Positions 1 to 8,598 of a DNA stretch of 64,000 nt are shown here, piece after piece (within the stretch, counting starts at the first letter, position 1; every line of letters begins with the position of its first letter). The notes below the pieces were generated by a model. The model saw only the letters and a program-made list of their open reading frames with translations. It did no database searches and was not told where the DNA came from. The position numbers were made by a program, and so were the translations under genes. This DNA is from UBA6115 sp040776985. GTDB lineage: Bacteria; Bacillota; Clostridia; Christensenellales; Aristaeellaceae. The stretch is taken from positions 744,001 to 808,000 of the forward strand of contig JAXGZL010000002.1 of NCBI GenBank assembly GCA_040776985.1, written 5' to 3'.

Positions 1-974
1 TCAAGGGCCCGGAGGGCCGCCATCTGGCCAGGCTCATCCCCGTCATAGGCAATGTGGATATTGGAGGAAAAACGCTTCATCAGGCGCACCTGTTCAGCGG
101 TCAGGGCTGTCCCCAGGGTGGCCACCACGCCCTTGATCCCGTACTGGCTCAGGGCCACCACATCCATATAGCCCTCCACCAGGGTCAGGTGTTCAAGGTC
201 GCGCTGCTTTTTCAGCAGGTTGATGCCATAGACATGATATCGTTTGTTGAACACCAGGGTGTCCTGGGTGTTCAGGTATTTGGGCTGCGCCTCCCCCATG
301 GCCCTGCCGCCAAAGCCCAGGGTCTGTCCATAAAGGTTGATGATGGGGAACATCACCCTGCTTCTGAACTGGTCATACTGATGCTTTTCCTTGACCACGA
401 TCAGCCCTGCGTCCTGCAGGTCCTCCTGGGAGTACCCCTTTTGCTGCAGGTGGTCCATCAGGCCCTGCCAGCTGTCCCCGCTGGCGCCAATGCCAAAGCG
501 GCGGATGATCCCGTCATCCATACCCCGGTCATGCAGGTATTTGAGCGCTTCCTTGCCCTGCTCCTGCCAGAGCTGGTCAAAATAAAACTGGGCCGCTTCC
601 CGGTTGGCCTCCATCAGCCGCTCCCGGCGGGAACGCAGACGCTGCTCCTCAGGGTCTGCCGCCTGCTCCGGCGGGGGCGGGAGGTGATATAGCTTTGCCA
701 GGTGCCTCAGGGCTTCAGGATAGGTGAGCTTTTCCATCTCCATGACAAACTGCACCACATTGCCGCCTGCCTTGCAGCCAAAGCAGTGATAGACGTTGTT
801 ATCCGCGTTGACGGAAAAAGAGGGGGTTTTCTCGTTGTGGAAGGGGCAAAGACCCCAGTGGTTGCGGCCTTTCTGCTGCAAGGTCAGGTAATTTGACACC
901 ACATCAACGATGTTGACCCGTTGGTAGACCTCACTGACCCAGGCATCCGGCAGCAACCCCGCCACATCTTCCAC
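1..974 (-). CDS. dnaG: DNA primase DnaG (3' end outside window)
   Basis: This is the N-terminal three-quarters or less of the primase that makes RNA primers at the replication fork. The zinc-finger domain is clear: CPFHNEKTPSFSV, then YHCFGCKAGGNVVQF. It is followed by the catalytic core with the TOPRIM motif LVEGYMDVVAL and, just before the window edge, YDGDEPGQ, where many homologues have Ala instead of Pro. The start is a GTG at 974 or, with better spacing to the AGGAAGGGGG ribosome binding site, the GTG at 965. It lies 20 bases after dgt, and a dgt-dnaG pair is common in Clostridia. The reading frame is open to the window edge, so the C-terminal helicase-binding domain is not seen. Confidence 0.96.
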   Translation of the reverse strand, partial: MEDVAGLLPDAWVSEVYQRVNIVDVVSNYLTLQQKGRNHWGLCPFHNEKTPSFSVNADNNVYHCFGCKAGGNVVQFVMEMEKLTYPEALRHLAKLYHLPPPPEQAADPEEQRLRSRRERLMEANREAAQFYFDQLWQEQGKEALKYLHDRGMDDGIIRRFGIGASGDSWQGLMDHLQQKGYSQEDLQDAGLIVVKEKHQYDQFRSRVMFPIINLYGQTLGFGGRAMGEAQPKYLNTQDTLVFNKRYHVYGINLLKKQRDLEHLTLVEGYMDVVALSQYGIKGVVATLGTALTAEQVRLMKRFSSNIHIAYDGDEPGQMAALRAL

Positions 975-994
975 CCCCTTCCTGCAAAATCATC

Positions 995-1999
995 TTAAAT
1001 CACGGTAAAGGCTTCCGGCACAAACAGCCTGTCAAACAGCCGCATGGCAAAGCGGTCGGTCATGGAGGCCAGATAGTCCGTCACCCCCCGGTCCACCCCC
1101 TCCTCCTGGGCGATGACCAGGTATTCCTCCGGCATGTCGTGACAGTGCGCGGAGAAGTGCTCATACAGCCGGGTGAGGATGAAGTCGCACTTCCGCTCCT
1201 CCTCATGGCGCCAGCTGTCCTGGTAAACCCGCTCAAACAGGAAGGCGCGCATGGTGTCAGTGGCCTCCTGGACGGGTTTGCTCATGCTGATGGCGGGCTT
1301 GTCCCTGCTTTCCCTGAGGATGTCTGTGATCATGGTGTTGATGCGCTCCCCGTGGGTGTAGCCCAGCACCTTTAAGGCATCCGCAGGCAAGTCCTCCGGC
1401 TGGAGGATCCCGGCCCGCAGCGCGTCATCAATGTCGTGGTTGATGTAGGCAATCCGGTCCGAACGGGCCACCACCTGCCCTTCCAGGGTGGTAGCGGTCA
1501 GGGTGCCAGAATGGTTGGCGATGCCGTTGCGCACCTCCCAGGTCAGGTTCAATCCCCGCTCCCTTTCCAGGCGCTCCACCACCCGCAGGCTTTGCAGGTA
1601 ATGCTTGAAACCATCCGGGTTCAGCCCGTTGAGCACCCTTTCCCCGATGTGTCCAAAGGGGGTATGACCCAGGTCATGGGCCATGGCAATGGCCTCTGTC
1701 AGGTCCTCATTCAGGCGCAGGCCGCGGGCCAGGGTCCGGGCCACCTGGGATACCTCCAGGGTGTGGGTGAGGCGGGTGCGGTAGTGATCCCCCTCCGGGG
1801 CCAAAAACACCTGGGTTTTGAACTGCAGGCGCCTGAAGGCCTTGGAGTGGATCACCCGGTCCCGGTCACGCTGAAACTGGGTGCGGGTATCATCCGGGGA
1901 AATGGGGTATTCTCTCCCTTTGCTTTCAGCGCTTTTGGCAGCATACTGGGACAGATGCTTCAACTCATTGGCTTCCAGCATAGCCCGAACGGTCATCAC
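995..1999 (-). CDS. dgt: dGTP triphosphohydrolase-like HD protein
   Basis: This HD-superfamily protein is related to dGTPase, which splits dGTP into deoxyguanosine and triphosphate. At 334 residues it belongs to the shorter 'dGTPase-like' group, whose natural substrate may be other dNTPs. Visible motifs are FRRLQFKTQVF, the metal-binding TRLTHTLEV (His79) and AHDLGHTPFGH (His108-Asp109). The first two codons are both ATG, so the start may be the second one. It is the first gene after the trmD terminator and probably forms an operon with dnaG. Confidence 0.93.
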   Translation of the reverse strand: MMTVRAMLEANELKHLSQYAAKSAESKGREYPISPDDTRTQFQRDRDRVIHSKAFRRLQFKTQVFLAPEGDHYRTRLTHTLEVSQVARTLARGLRLNEDLTEAIAMAHDLGHTPFGHIGERVLNGLNPDGFKHYLQSLRVVERLERERGLNLTWEVRNGIANHSGTLTATTLEGQVVARSDRIAYINHDIDDALRAGILQPEDLPADALKVLGYTHGERINTMITDILRESRDKPAISMSKPVQEATDTMRAFLFERVYQDSWRHEEERKCDFILTRLYEHFSAHCHDMPEEYLVIAQEEGVDRGVTDYLASMTDRFAMRLFDRLFVPEAFTVI

Positions 2000-2059
2000 C
2001 CTTATTCCCCCTGAACTTCAATATTCATTCCTTGATAATTTACCCACTTAATGGAACAA

Positions 2060-2092
2060 CATAACAGCCAGAGTCATTTTCTCTGGCTGCCA
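2060..2092 (-). terminator. Intrinsic terminator after trmD
   Basis: A perfect 9-bp stem, CAGCCAGAG (2065-2073) and CTCTGGCTG (2081-2089), overlaps the last codons of trmD. On the minus strand it is followed by TTATGTTGTT. It separates the SRP/ribosome-maturation block from dgt-dnaG. Confidence 0.7.
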
Positions 2093-2811
2093 TCCTGTTC
2101 CATAAGCCAGGCCCGCTCCTGTTCGCTGATCCGGGCCTTTTCAAGCAAGTCCGGCCGCCTTTGCCAGGTGATCAGCAGGCTTTGCTGCCTGCGCCAGGCG
2201 TTGATCTGGGCATGGTTGCCGTTTAGCAGCACCTCGGGCACCTCCATTCCCTCAAACTCCCTGGGCCTGGTGTACTGTGGGTATTCCAGCAAGCCATCCA
2301 TGGAAAAGCTCTCCTCCATGGCGCTTTCCTCACTGCCCAGCACCCCTTCCCTCAGGCGGGCCACACAGTCAATCAGCGCCATGGCGGGGATTTCTCCCCC
2401 GGTCAGCACATAGTCACCGATGGACACCTCCAGGTCAATGAACTTCTCAATGACCCGTTCGTCCACCCCCTCATAATGACCGCAGAGGATGGTCAAGCCC
2501 TCCTCCTGGCTTAAGGACTGGGCCAGCTCCTGGTCCAGATTCCTGCCCCTGGGGCTCATGAAAATGCGCTTGCCGGGGTAAGGGTCCGGGCTGACCGCCC
2601 GGATGGCATCTGCGATGGGCTGCGGGGTCATCAGCATGCCAGCACCCCCGCCAAAGGGATAGTCATCGGTGTTCCGGTGCTTGGAAAGGGAATACTCCCG
2701 GATATCCGTCACCCGGATGTCAAGGGCGCCGCTCTGCCTGGCTCTGGCCAGGATGCTGGTGTCCAGCGCCTGGAACATCTCGGGGAAGATGGTCAATACC
2801 TCAATCCGCAA
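2074..2811 (-). CDS. trmD: tRNA (guanine-37-N1)-methyltransferase
   Basis: TrmD methylates G37 of tRNAs that read CNN codons, using S-adenosylmethionine, and so prevents +1 frameshifting. The SPOUT trefoil-knot motifs are present: DDYPFGGGAGM and GDYVLTGGEIPAMALID. I place the start at a TTG (2811) because the product then begins LRIEVLTIFPEMF, the usual TrmD N-terminus, and AAGAGG lies about nine bases upstream. An ATG at 2841 in the same frame would add ten residues overlapping rimM. With the TTG the gene still overlaps the rimM stop by 11 bases, which suggests translational coupling. The product is about 245 residues, a normal length. Confidence 0.95.
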   Translation of the reverse strand: MRIEVLTIFPEMFQALDTSILARARQSGALDIRVTDIREYSLSKHRNTDDYPFGGGAGMLMTPQPIADAIRAVSPDPYPGKRIFMSPRGRNLDQELAQSLSQEEGLTILCGHYEGVDERVIEKFIDLEVSIGDYVLTGGEIPAMALIDCVARLREGVLGSEESAMEESFSMDGLLEYPQYTRPREFEGMEVPEVLLNGNHAQINAWRRQQSLLITWQRRPDLLEKARISEQERAWLMEQDGSQRK

Positions 2812-3364
2812 GGATGGATACCTCTTGAAGCCTTGTTTCATCCACGGTGATCCGCTTGTTTTTGATGTCCACTTCCAGGATCACATGGCGCAGGGCGGGG
2901 ATCAGCAGACTGCCCTCATTTGTTTTCACCACATAGACATCATTGGCGCCCGGCTGCAGAATGTCCTTCAGCCGGCCGATCTCTGCCTCTTTGGTGTCCA
3001 CCAGGACGCAGCCAATCATGTCCGCGATGTAGTTTTCAAACTCCCCCAGCGGGGTGGCATGGGCGCGGTCAATATAAAGGAGCAGATCGCGTCTTTTCTC
3101 TGCCGCTTCCACGCTGCTGTCCTCTTCCATCGTGAGGTAGACAAAGCCCTTGCGCAGGCTGATGTCCCGAATGGCGATTGGCTCATAGGCCCCGTCCCCC
3201 ATTTTGATGAAGACGCTGGTCATGTCAAGGAAGCGTTCCGGCGCGTCCGTTTCCGGGCGCACCTTCACTTCCCCGCGCAGGCCCTGGGGCCTTAACACAC
3301 GGCCAATCACCAGGTAGCCGGAGGGTTCCGGATGCCCTGGCGTCATATCCGGGTCTTTTGTCAT
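2801..3364 (-). CDS. rimM: 16S rRNA processing protein RimM
   Basis: RimM helps mature the head of the 30S subunit around S19 and the 3' domain of 16S rRNA. The N-terminal RimM domain carries GRVLRPQGLRGEVKV, and a C-terminal PRC-barrel part carries LKDILQPGANDVYVV. At 187 residues it is slightly longer than many homologues because of a short N-terminal extension; a downstream ATG (codon 7) is an alternative start. It overlaps khpA by four bases and trmD by about 11, so the block is tightly coupled. Confidence 0.95.
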   Translation of the reverse strand: MTKDPDMTPGHPEPSGYLVIGRVLRPQGLRGEVKVRPETDAPERFLDMTSVFIKMGDGAYEPIAIRDISLRKGFVYLTMEEDSSVEAAEKRRDLLLYIDRAHATPLGEFENYIADMIGCVLVDTKEAEIGRLKDILQPGANDVYVVKTNEGSLLIPALRHVILEVDIKNKRITVDETRLQEVSILAD

Positions 3365-3588
3365 TGAATCTCCACAAAAACCGGCTTGCCGCCTTTTTCG
3401 GTGGCAGCCTTTACCACGCTCCGGATGGCCTTGGCAATGCGGCCCTGACGGCCGATCACCTTGCCCATGTCGTCCGGTGCTACCCTCAGTTCCAGGATGA
3501 TGGCCTCAGGGCCTTCGGTCTCTTCCACCTGCACCTCGTCCGGCTGATCCACCAGGGAGCGGGCGAGGTATAGCACTAATTCTCTCAT
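3361..3588 (-). CDS. khpA: KH-domain RNA-binding protein KhpA
   Basis: This 75-residue protein is a single KH domain with the GxxG loop in VIGRQGRIAKAI. In other Bacillota it pairs with KhpB/Jag, binds RNA and affects cell division and elongation. It sits in its conserved place between rpsP and rimM, three bases after rpsP, and its stop overlaps the rimM start. Confidence 0.95.
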   Translation of the reverse strand: MRELVLYLARSLVDQPDEVQVEETEGPEAIILELRVAPDDMGKVIGRQGRIAKAIRSVVKAATEKGGKPVFVEIQ

Positions 3589-3591
3589 CGC

Positions 3592-3852
3592 TTATTTACC
3601 GGCATCCGCCTGGATGGCTCCGGTTTTCTTCAGCAGAATCCGCACAGTGTCAGAAGGCTGGGCGCCCTTGCTCATCCAGGAAATGGCTTTCTCGTTGTCA
3701 ATCTTGATCTCCGCGGGCTGCTTCATGGGGTCATAGGTGCCAATCTCCTCGATGAAGTTTCCGTCCCGGGGATTGCGCTCGTCGGTGACGACCACGCGGT
3801 AAAAGGGGTGCTTCTTCATGCCGATTCTTTTCAGCCGGATTTTAACTGCCAT
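3592..3852 (-). CDS. rpsP: Ribosomal protein S16
   Basis: This is 30S subunit protein S16, 86 residues. It begins MAVKIRLKRIGMKKHPFYRVV and contains FIEEIGTYDP, both characteristic of the family. A strong AGGAGG site lies upstream, in the 56-base gap after ffh. It is co-oriented with ffh and khpA. Confidence 0.98.
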   Translation of the reverse strand: MAVKIRLKRIGMKKHPFYRVVVTDERNPRDGNFIEEIGTYDPMKQPAEIKIDNEKAISWMSKGAQPSDTVRILLKKTGAIQADAGK

Positions 3853-3908
3853 TGGGGTGTTCCTCCTAAAATAAGTTTGTTTTAAATCAATCCGCTTGCG
3901 CGGGTTAA

Positions 3909-5246
3909 TTACATGAATCCGGGGAAGTTTCGCATTCCCCTGGCCAGGCCGCGCTTGTTGCCCATCATCTGCTTGATCATCTTGCGCATCTGATCAAACT
4001 GGCGCATCAGCTGGTTCACATCCTGCACCGTGACGCCGGCGCCTGCCGCGATGCGCTTCCGGCGACTGGCGTTTAAGATGTCCGGGTTCTTGCGCTCGCG
4101 GGGGGTCATGCTCCTGATGATGGCCTCGGGCTTTTTCATGGCGTCATCATCAATCTCTGCGTTTTTCAGCTTGTTGCCAACACCCGGCAGCATCCCCAGC
4201 ACATTTTGCAGAGGGCCCATCTTTTTGAGCTGCTGCATCTGATCCAGAAAGTCCTCCAGAGAAAGGTCCGTGGGTTTCTTGCTTTTGGCAGCCGCCTTCT
4301 CCTGTTCCTGCAGGTCCATGGCCTCGGTGGCCTTTTCAATCAGGGTCAGCACATCCCCCATGCCAAGGATCCGGGAAGCCATGCGGTCCGGGTGGAAAGG
4401 CTCGATATCGCTCAGTTTTTCACCAGTACCGGCGAACTTGATAGGCTTGCCTGTCACAGCCCGGACAGACAGGGCGGCGCCGCCGCGGGTGTCGCTGTCC
4501 AGCTTGGTGACGATGACGCCATCAATCCCCAGCTTTTCATTGAAGGACTTGGCCACATTCACCGCGTCCTGGCCGGTCATGGCGTCCACTGTCAGCAGGA
4601 TTTCCTGGGGCTTGACAGCGGTTTTGATCTGGGCCAGCTCATCCATCAGCGTTTCATCAATGTGCAGCCGGCCGGCGGTATCGATGATCAAGACATCGTT
4701 GCCATAGTACCGGGCGTGCTCCACCGCTTCCCTGGCAGTGACCACCGGGTTCTGGGTGCCCTTTTCAAACACCGGCACCCCGGCCTTCTCCCCCACCACC
4801 TGCAGCTGCTTGATGGCCGCCGGGCGGTAGATATCACAGGCAGCCAGCAGGGGCTTTTTCCCTGATTTTTTCAGGTATCCGGCCAGTTTTCCCGCCATGG
4901 TGGTTTTACCGGCGCCCTGAAGCCCGCACAGAAGATAGATGGTGGGCACTGAGGAGGACCAGGTGAGACGGGCATTGCTGCCCCCCATCAGGGTGGCCAG
5001 CTCCTCGTTGACAATTTTCACCACCTGCTGGCCGGCGTTGAGCGCAGACAGAATATCCGTGCCCACTGCCCGGTCAGTGACAGACTTGATGAAGTCCTTC
5101 ACCACCAGGTAGTTCACGTCCGCTTCCAGCAGCGCCATGCGCACTTCCCGCATGGCTTCCTTGACATTGGCCTCGTTCAGCTTGCCCTTGCCGGTCAGCT
5201 TCTTGAACGCGCGCTGCAGTTTATCCGATAGGCTTTCAAAAGCCAT
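3909..5246 (-). CDS. ffh: Signal recognition particle GTPase Ffh
   Basis: Ffh binds 4.5S/SRP RNA and signal sequences of nascent membrane proteins and docks with FtsY. The N domain is followed by the GTPase domain (GLQGAGKTT, DTAGRLH, TKLDSDTRGGAALS). The C-terminal M domain ends with the Met-rich helix RQFDQMRKMIKQMMGNKRG. The ATG at 5246 fits the GGGGGAG site; a GTG two codons earlier is also open. It directly follows ylxM, overlapping or abutting its stop, as in most Bacillota. Confidence 0.97.
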   Translation of the reverse strand: MAFESLSDKLQRAFKKLTGKGKLNEANVKEAMREVRMALLEADVNYLVVKDFIKSVTDRAVGTDILSALNAGQQVVKIVNEELATLMGGSNARLTWSSSVPTIYLLCGLQGAGKTTMAGKLAGYLKKSGKKPLLAACDIYRPAAIKQLQVVGEKAGVPVFEKGTQNPVVTAREAVEHARYYGNDVLIIDTAGRLHIDETLMDELAQIKTAVKPQEILLTVDAMTGQDAVNVAKSFNEKLGIDGVIVTKLDSDTRGGAALSVRAVTGKPIKFAGTGEKLSDIEPFHPDRMASRILGMGDVLTLIEKATEAMDLQEQEKAAAKSKKPTDLSLEDFLDQMQQLKKMGPLQNVLGMLPGVGNKLKNAEIDDDAMKKPEAIIRSMTPRERKNPDILNASRRKRIAAGAGVTVQDVNQLMRQFDQMRKMIKQMMGNKRGLARGMRNFPGFM

Positions 5247-5248
5247 GC

Positions 5249-5617
5249 TCACTCCCCCTCTTCATCCATGTGTTGGTGCAAAATTTGCTGGGCCATCCTC
5301 AGATGATGCGTTGTCCCCTGGGTGGCTTCCACCTGATCCAGTTGATGCAGGCACTGGCTGACCGCGTCTTTCAGGTCATTGAAGCGGGCAAACATCCTGA
5401 GCTGCTCTTCCAGTGTGTCCAGCCGCAGATAGGCCCGGTTCAGGTGCTCGCTCACCGCCTGGCGGGAAATCCTCTCCCGGCTCGCAATTTCGCTCAGCGA
5501 CAGATCCTCATTGCAGTACATGGACAGCAGAGCCCGCTGTTTCTCCGTCAGCAGTGCCGCGTAGAAATCAGCCAAAGCGCCGTAGGCCACCTTTTTGCTC
5601 AAGCTGTCAACCGACAA
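5249..5617 (-). CDS. ylxM: YlxM-family HTH protein
   Basis: YlxM is a small helix-turn-helix protein, related to sigma-70 region 4, that is almost always encoded before ffh and is thought to modulate the SRP pathway. The HTH is seen in LSLSEIASRERISRQAVSEHLNRA. I choose the TTG at 5617 because AGGAGG lies six bases upstream. An in-frame ATG at 5644 would place the start inside a 15-bp perfect hairpin. That hairpin (5621-5658) includes the ribosome binding site, so translation may be controlled. The product is about 122 residues with the TTG start, close to the usual length. Confidence 0.9.
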   Translation of the reverse strand: MSVDSLSKKVAYGALADFYAALLTEKQRALLSMYCNEDLSLSEIASRERISRQAVSEHLNRAYLRLDTLEEQLRMFARFNDLKDAVSQCLHQLDQVEATQGTTHHLRMAQQILHQHMDEEGE

Positions 5618-5620
5618 TGG

Positions 5621-5658
5621 AATCCTCCTGTCAAGACATTTCACTTGACAGGAGGATT
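5621..5658 (-). promoter_or_regulatory. Perfect 15-bp hairpin covering the ylxM ribosome binding site
   Basis: AATCCTCCTGTCAAG (5621-5635) and its exact reverse complement (5644-5658) are separated by eight bases. On the minus-strand transcript the second arm contains AGGAGG, the best ribosome binding site for ylxM, so the folded form would hide it. No T-run follows on either strand, which argues against a simple terminator. The arms also contain TTGACA, a -35-like hexamer, so a DNA-level role is possible. Confidence 0.7.
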
Positions 5659-5679
5659 ATACAGGATTTCAGCCCCTTG

Positions 5680-6873
5680 TCAAGCCTTTTCGCCTGACAG
5701 GTCCTGCGTGATGATTTCTTCCGGGCTGATATAAAGCACTTCCGCTGTATCAACCGCCTGCTGCACCATCTCATCTATGTCAGGGATGGCCTGTTCCGCT
5801 TCCAGCACCCGGTCCAGCCGGGGTCGGGTCACCGGGTGACGGGGCGTGAACACCGTGCAGCAATCCTCATAAGGCAGGCTGGAGGTTTCATAGGTGCCAA
5901 TCTTTTCAGCCAGGCGAATGATCTCCAGCTTGTCAAAGCCCACCAGCGGCCTGAAAACAGGCCGGGTGGCCAGGATGTCCGTTGCCGCCAGGGCCTCCAT
6001 GGTCTGGCTGGCCACCTGACCAATGCTCTCCCCGGTGATCAGCGCAGCTGCCTTTTCACGCTGCGCGATCAGGTCCGCAATCCGCACCATATACCGCCGC
6101 ATCACCAGGGTGGTGTACTCCGGCGGACAATGCGCATGGATTGCTTCCTGGATTCTGGTGAAAGATACAATATGGGTTTTGATGCTGCCGCTGTAACCGG
6201 ACAGGATCCTGGCCAGGGACAGCACCTTTTCCTTGGCCAATTCCCCAGTGTAGGGAAAGGAGAAGAAATGCACTGCCCCCAGCACCACGCCGCGCTTGGC
6301 AATCATAAAGCCGGCCACCGGGGAATCTATCCCCCCTGAGAGAAGCAGCATTCCTTTTCCACTGCTGCCGATGGGCAGCCCGCCCACCCCGGGCACCTCA
6401 GCCGCATACAGCAGCGCCTGATCCCTGATTTCAACGCTCAGCACATGGTCCGGGTTGTGGACATTCACCTTCAAATCCGGATGATTTGCCAGGATCACCC
6501 CACCCATCTGCGCATTGATCTGGGGGGAATCCAGGGGATAGCGCTTGTCCGCACGCCGGGCCCGCACCTTGAAGGTGCCGCTCAGCCCCTCCATCATCCG
6601 GGATCCCGCCTGACAAATGGCCTCAAAATCCTCCTTGTCCATCTCAATGGCGGGGCAAACGGCGTGAACGCCAAAGACCTTGCGCACCCGCTCCATCGCG
6701 GCCTGCGGGTCTTTTAGCCCCCGGACAAAGATGCGGCTGTCATACAGGCTCACCTCCCGGGTAAAGGGCCTGACCGCCTCTTTCACCCGGCGTAAAAGCA
6801 TGTTTTGGAAATAGGGCCTGTTCAGCCCTTTCAGATGGATTTCAGCGTATTTTACCAAAAGCAGTTCCGTCAT
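5680..6873 (-). CDS. thiI: tRNA 4-thiouridine synthase ThiI
   Basis: ThiI adenylates U8 of tRNA and transfers sulfur to give s4U; it can also feed thiazole synthesis. The order is a ferredoxin-like/THUMP N-terminal region (RVKAVRPF through VRARRADKRYPLDSPQINAQ), then the PP-loop SGGIDSPVAGF. At about 397 residues it has no C-terminal rhodanese domain, as in Bacillus, so sulfur must come directly from a desulfurase, and one is encoded just upstream. The start MTELLLVKYAEIHLKG at 6873 is preceded by AAAGGAGAGGC; the open frame extends further upstream into the desulfurase gene but is not needed. Confidence 0.95.
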   Translation of the reverse strand: MTELLLVKYAEIHLKGLNRPYFQNMLLRRVKEAVRPFTREVSLYDSRIFVRGLKDPQAAMERVRKVFGVHAVCPAIEMDKEDFEAICQAGSRMMEGLSGTFKVRARRADKRYPLDSPQINAQMGGVILANHPDLKVNVHNPDHVLSVEIRDQALLYAAEVPGVGGLPIGSSGKGMLLLSGGIDSPVAGFMIAKRGVVLGAVHFFSFPYTGELAKEKVLSLARILSGYSGSIKTHIVSFTRIQEAIHAHCPPEYTTLVMRRYMVRIADLIAQREKAAALITGESIGQVASQTMEALAATDILATRPVFRPLVGFDKLEIIRLAEKIGTYETSSLPYEDCCTVFTPRHPVTRPRLDRVLEAEQAIPDIDEMVQQAVDTAEVLYISPEEIITQDLSGEKA

Positions 6874-6883
6874 GCCTCTCCTT

Positions 6884-8017
6884 TTATCTGCGGGTAAACA
6901 TTTTAAGTGATTGGTAGGCCTCCACACATGCCTTCACCGCCTGATCTATCTCTTCCTGACGGGTATAGGGCGACAGGCTGAATCGCAGCGCCCCTTCCAT
7001 GGCCGGGATGGAAGCCCCCATGGCCACCAGGGTGGCGCTGTGGGTTTTCTTCCTGGATGAGCAGGCGGAGCCGTGGCTCACATACACCCCCTTGCCCTCC
7101 AGGGCGTGGAGCATGGTCTCCGACTGCACCGGCGGGAAGGCCAGGTTCAGGATATGGTCCGCGGCATAAGGGCTGTCAGGCGCAGGGCCGTTTACGATCA
7201 GTTCAGGAATCGCTGCCTTCAGCTGCTCATACAGCGACAGTTTCAGCGCCCGCATCTGGTGATCCCTGGGGAAACTGCGCACCGCAGCCATCAGGCCCAT
7301 GATGCCGGGGATATTCTCCGTCCCAGCCCTGAGCCCCTCCTCCTGCCCGCCGCCCATCAGCCGCGCTGCCAGAGGCTTCTGACCATTGATCGCCAGCGCC
7401 CCGCTGCCCTTCAGGCCATGGATTTTATGCCCCGACAGGGCAAAGCTGTCTATTCCCAGGTCTTTCAGGCTGGCCGGCAGGCGCATAAAGCCCTGGACGC
7501 CGTCCACATGCAGCCAGGCCTCGGGACACAGCTTTCTGACCAGGGCGCTGACCTCCCGAATGGGCTGAATGGCCCCGGTTTCATTGTTGACCAGCATCAC
7601 GCAGACCAGGCGGACATCATCCGCCAGCATGCCCTCAAAGGCGGCCAGGTTCACCCTGCCGTCCGGTCCCAGGGGGATGCCCTCCGCCACAAAGCCCTGC
7701 GGCAGCGCATGACAGGCACCCTTGACGCTGGAGTGTTCCCCCAGAGAATACAGCACCCTGCCCCCCAGCCGCATCCTCTCCGTGCTGCCCAGGATGGCCA
7801 GGTTGTTGGCCTCTGTCCCGCCGGAGGTGAAGATCACCTGGTCCGCCTGCAGCAGATCCTTCAGGTAGGCGCGCCCCTGTTCCACCCGCTTTCTCAGCTC
7901 AATCGCAGGCTTGTAAATGGAGGAGGGGTTATAAAAGTCCTTCCCCATGGCCGCCTGAGCCGCCTCCACCACCTCCTGACTGGGTCGTGTTGTGGCAGCA
8001 TTGTCAAGATAAATCAT
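6884..8017 (-). CDS. Cysteine desulfurase (NifZ/IscS-like), partner of ThiI
   Basis: This PLP enzyme takes sulfur from cysteine as a protein persulfide and releases alanine. The PLP lysine is in SGHKIHGLKG, a substrate/PLP-binding region is HVDGVQGF, and the catalytic cysteine loop is SHGSACSSRKK. The start at 8017 gives MIYLDNAATTRPS, the standard N-terminus, for about 377 residues. It sits ten bases from thiI, and a dedicated desulfurase next to thiI is known for Bacillus NifZ, so 4-thiouridine synthesis is the likely job. General Fe-S cluster supply is a less likely alternative. Confidence 0.93.
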   Translation of the reverse strand: MIYLDNAATTRPSQEVVEAAQAAMGKDFYNPSSIYKPAIELRKRVEQGRAYLKDLLQADQVIFTSGGTEANNLAILGSTERMRLGGRVLYSLGEHSSVKGACHALPQGFVAEGIPLGPDGRVNLAAFEGMLADDVRLVCVMLVNNETGAIQPIREVSALVRKLCPEAWLHVDGVQGFMRLPASLKDLGIDSFALSGHKIHGLKGSGALAINGQKPLAARLMGGGQEEGLRAGTENIPGIMGLMAAVRSFPRDHQMRALKLSLYEQLKAAIPELIVNGPAPDSPYAADHILNLAFPPVQSETMLHALEGKGVYVSHGSACSSRKKTHSATLVAMGASIPAMEGALRFSLSPYTRQEEIDQAVKACVEAYQSLKMFTRR

Positions 8018-8027
8018 GCTGTTTCCC

Positions 8028-8591
8028 TCAATTGGTCTGGAATTTGCCGGCGCCCACATAGCGCTTGATCAGTTCGATCATATCCGGGCTTGGCTCCAGA
8101 ATCATCAGGCTGCGCTTGCCATCCTTGGCAAAGTAAAAGAAAAACAGGTCCGCGTCCCGGTTCAAAAACCAGTTGAGACGCTTCACCCCGGGCATGGAAA
8201 GGTAACGCCTGAAGGCGCCGGAGTTCACCATGCCACAGGCCTCCACATTGCGCACGTTCATGGTGCCCAGGGCCTTGCGCTTCTTGTTGTTGAACACCTG
8301 GGCAAAGTCCATGGTACCGTTGGTGAAGGTGTACTCATACTCCGTCCTGATCCGGTCCCGGTACAGGAAGAGCAGCACGGCAATGGCAGCCATCACCAGC
8401 ACCAGGGCGATCTCCAGGATCATCTGGGTGGAAAAGCCCTGCATGGAAATGAGAGAGATCAGCATATTGATCATAAACAGGGCATAGGCTCCGGCAATCA
8501 CCATCGTGATGGTAGCCAGCACAAAAATAAGGGACTCTATCGTCCTGTTGCGCTTGGTGACAACCTCTTCCCTGAAATGGTCTCTCATCAT
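8028..8591 (-). CDS. Unknown membrane protein, two N-terminal TM segments
   Basis: I do not recognise this family. The start at 8591 (MMRDHFREEV) is preceded by AAGGGGGAT. The 187-residue product has two hydrophobic segments near the N-terminus (about residues 17-40 and 48-68). A hydrophilic domain follows, predicted cytoplasmic, with YTFTNGTMDFAQVFNNKKRK and later RNADLFFFYFAKDGK. The layout resembles small DUF proteins with a PH-like domain behind two membrane helices, but this is inference. It lies between a PAP2-like gene and the desulfurase with gaps of about ten bases, so it is probably co-transcribed. Confidence 0.8.
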   Translation of the reverse strand: MMRDHFREEVVTKRNRTIESLIFVLATITMVIAGAYALFMINMLISLISMQGFSTQMILEIALVLVMAAIAVLLFLYRDRIRTEYEYTFTNGTMDFAQVFNNKKRKALGTMNVRNVEACGMVNSGAFRRYLSMPGVKRLNWFLNRDADLFFFYFAKDGKRSLMILEPSPDMIELIKRYVGAGKFQTN

Positions 8592-8598
8592 ATCCCCC

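Noticed and set aside
3880..3905. Hairpin CCGC-GCAA-GCGG after ffh as a terminator
   Set aside because: Only a four-base stem with no T-run, and rpsP-ffh gene order suggests continuous transcription.
7073..8068. A 331-codon plus-strand open frame
   Set aside because: Antisense to the cysteine desulfurase gene; composition typical of a shadow frame.
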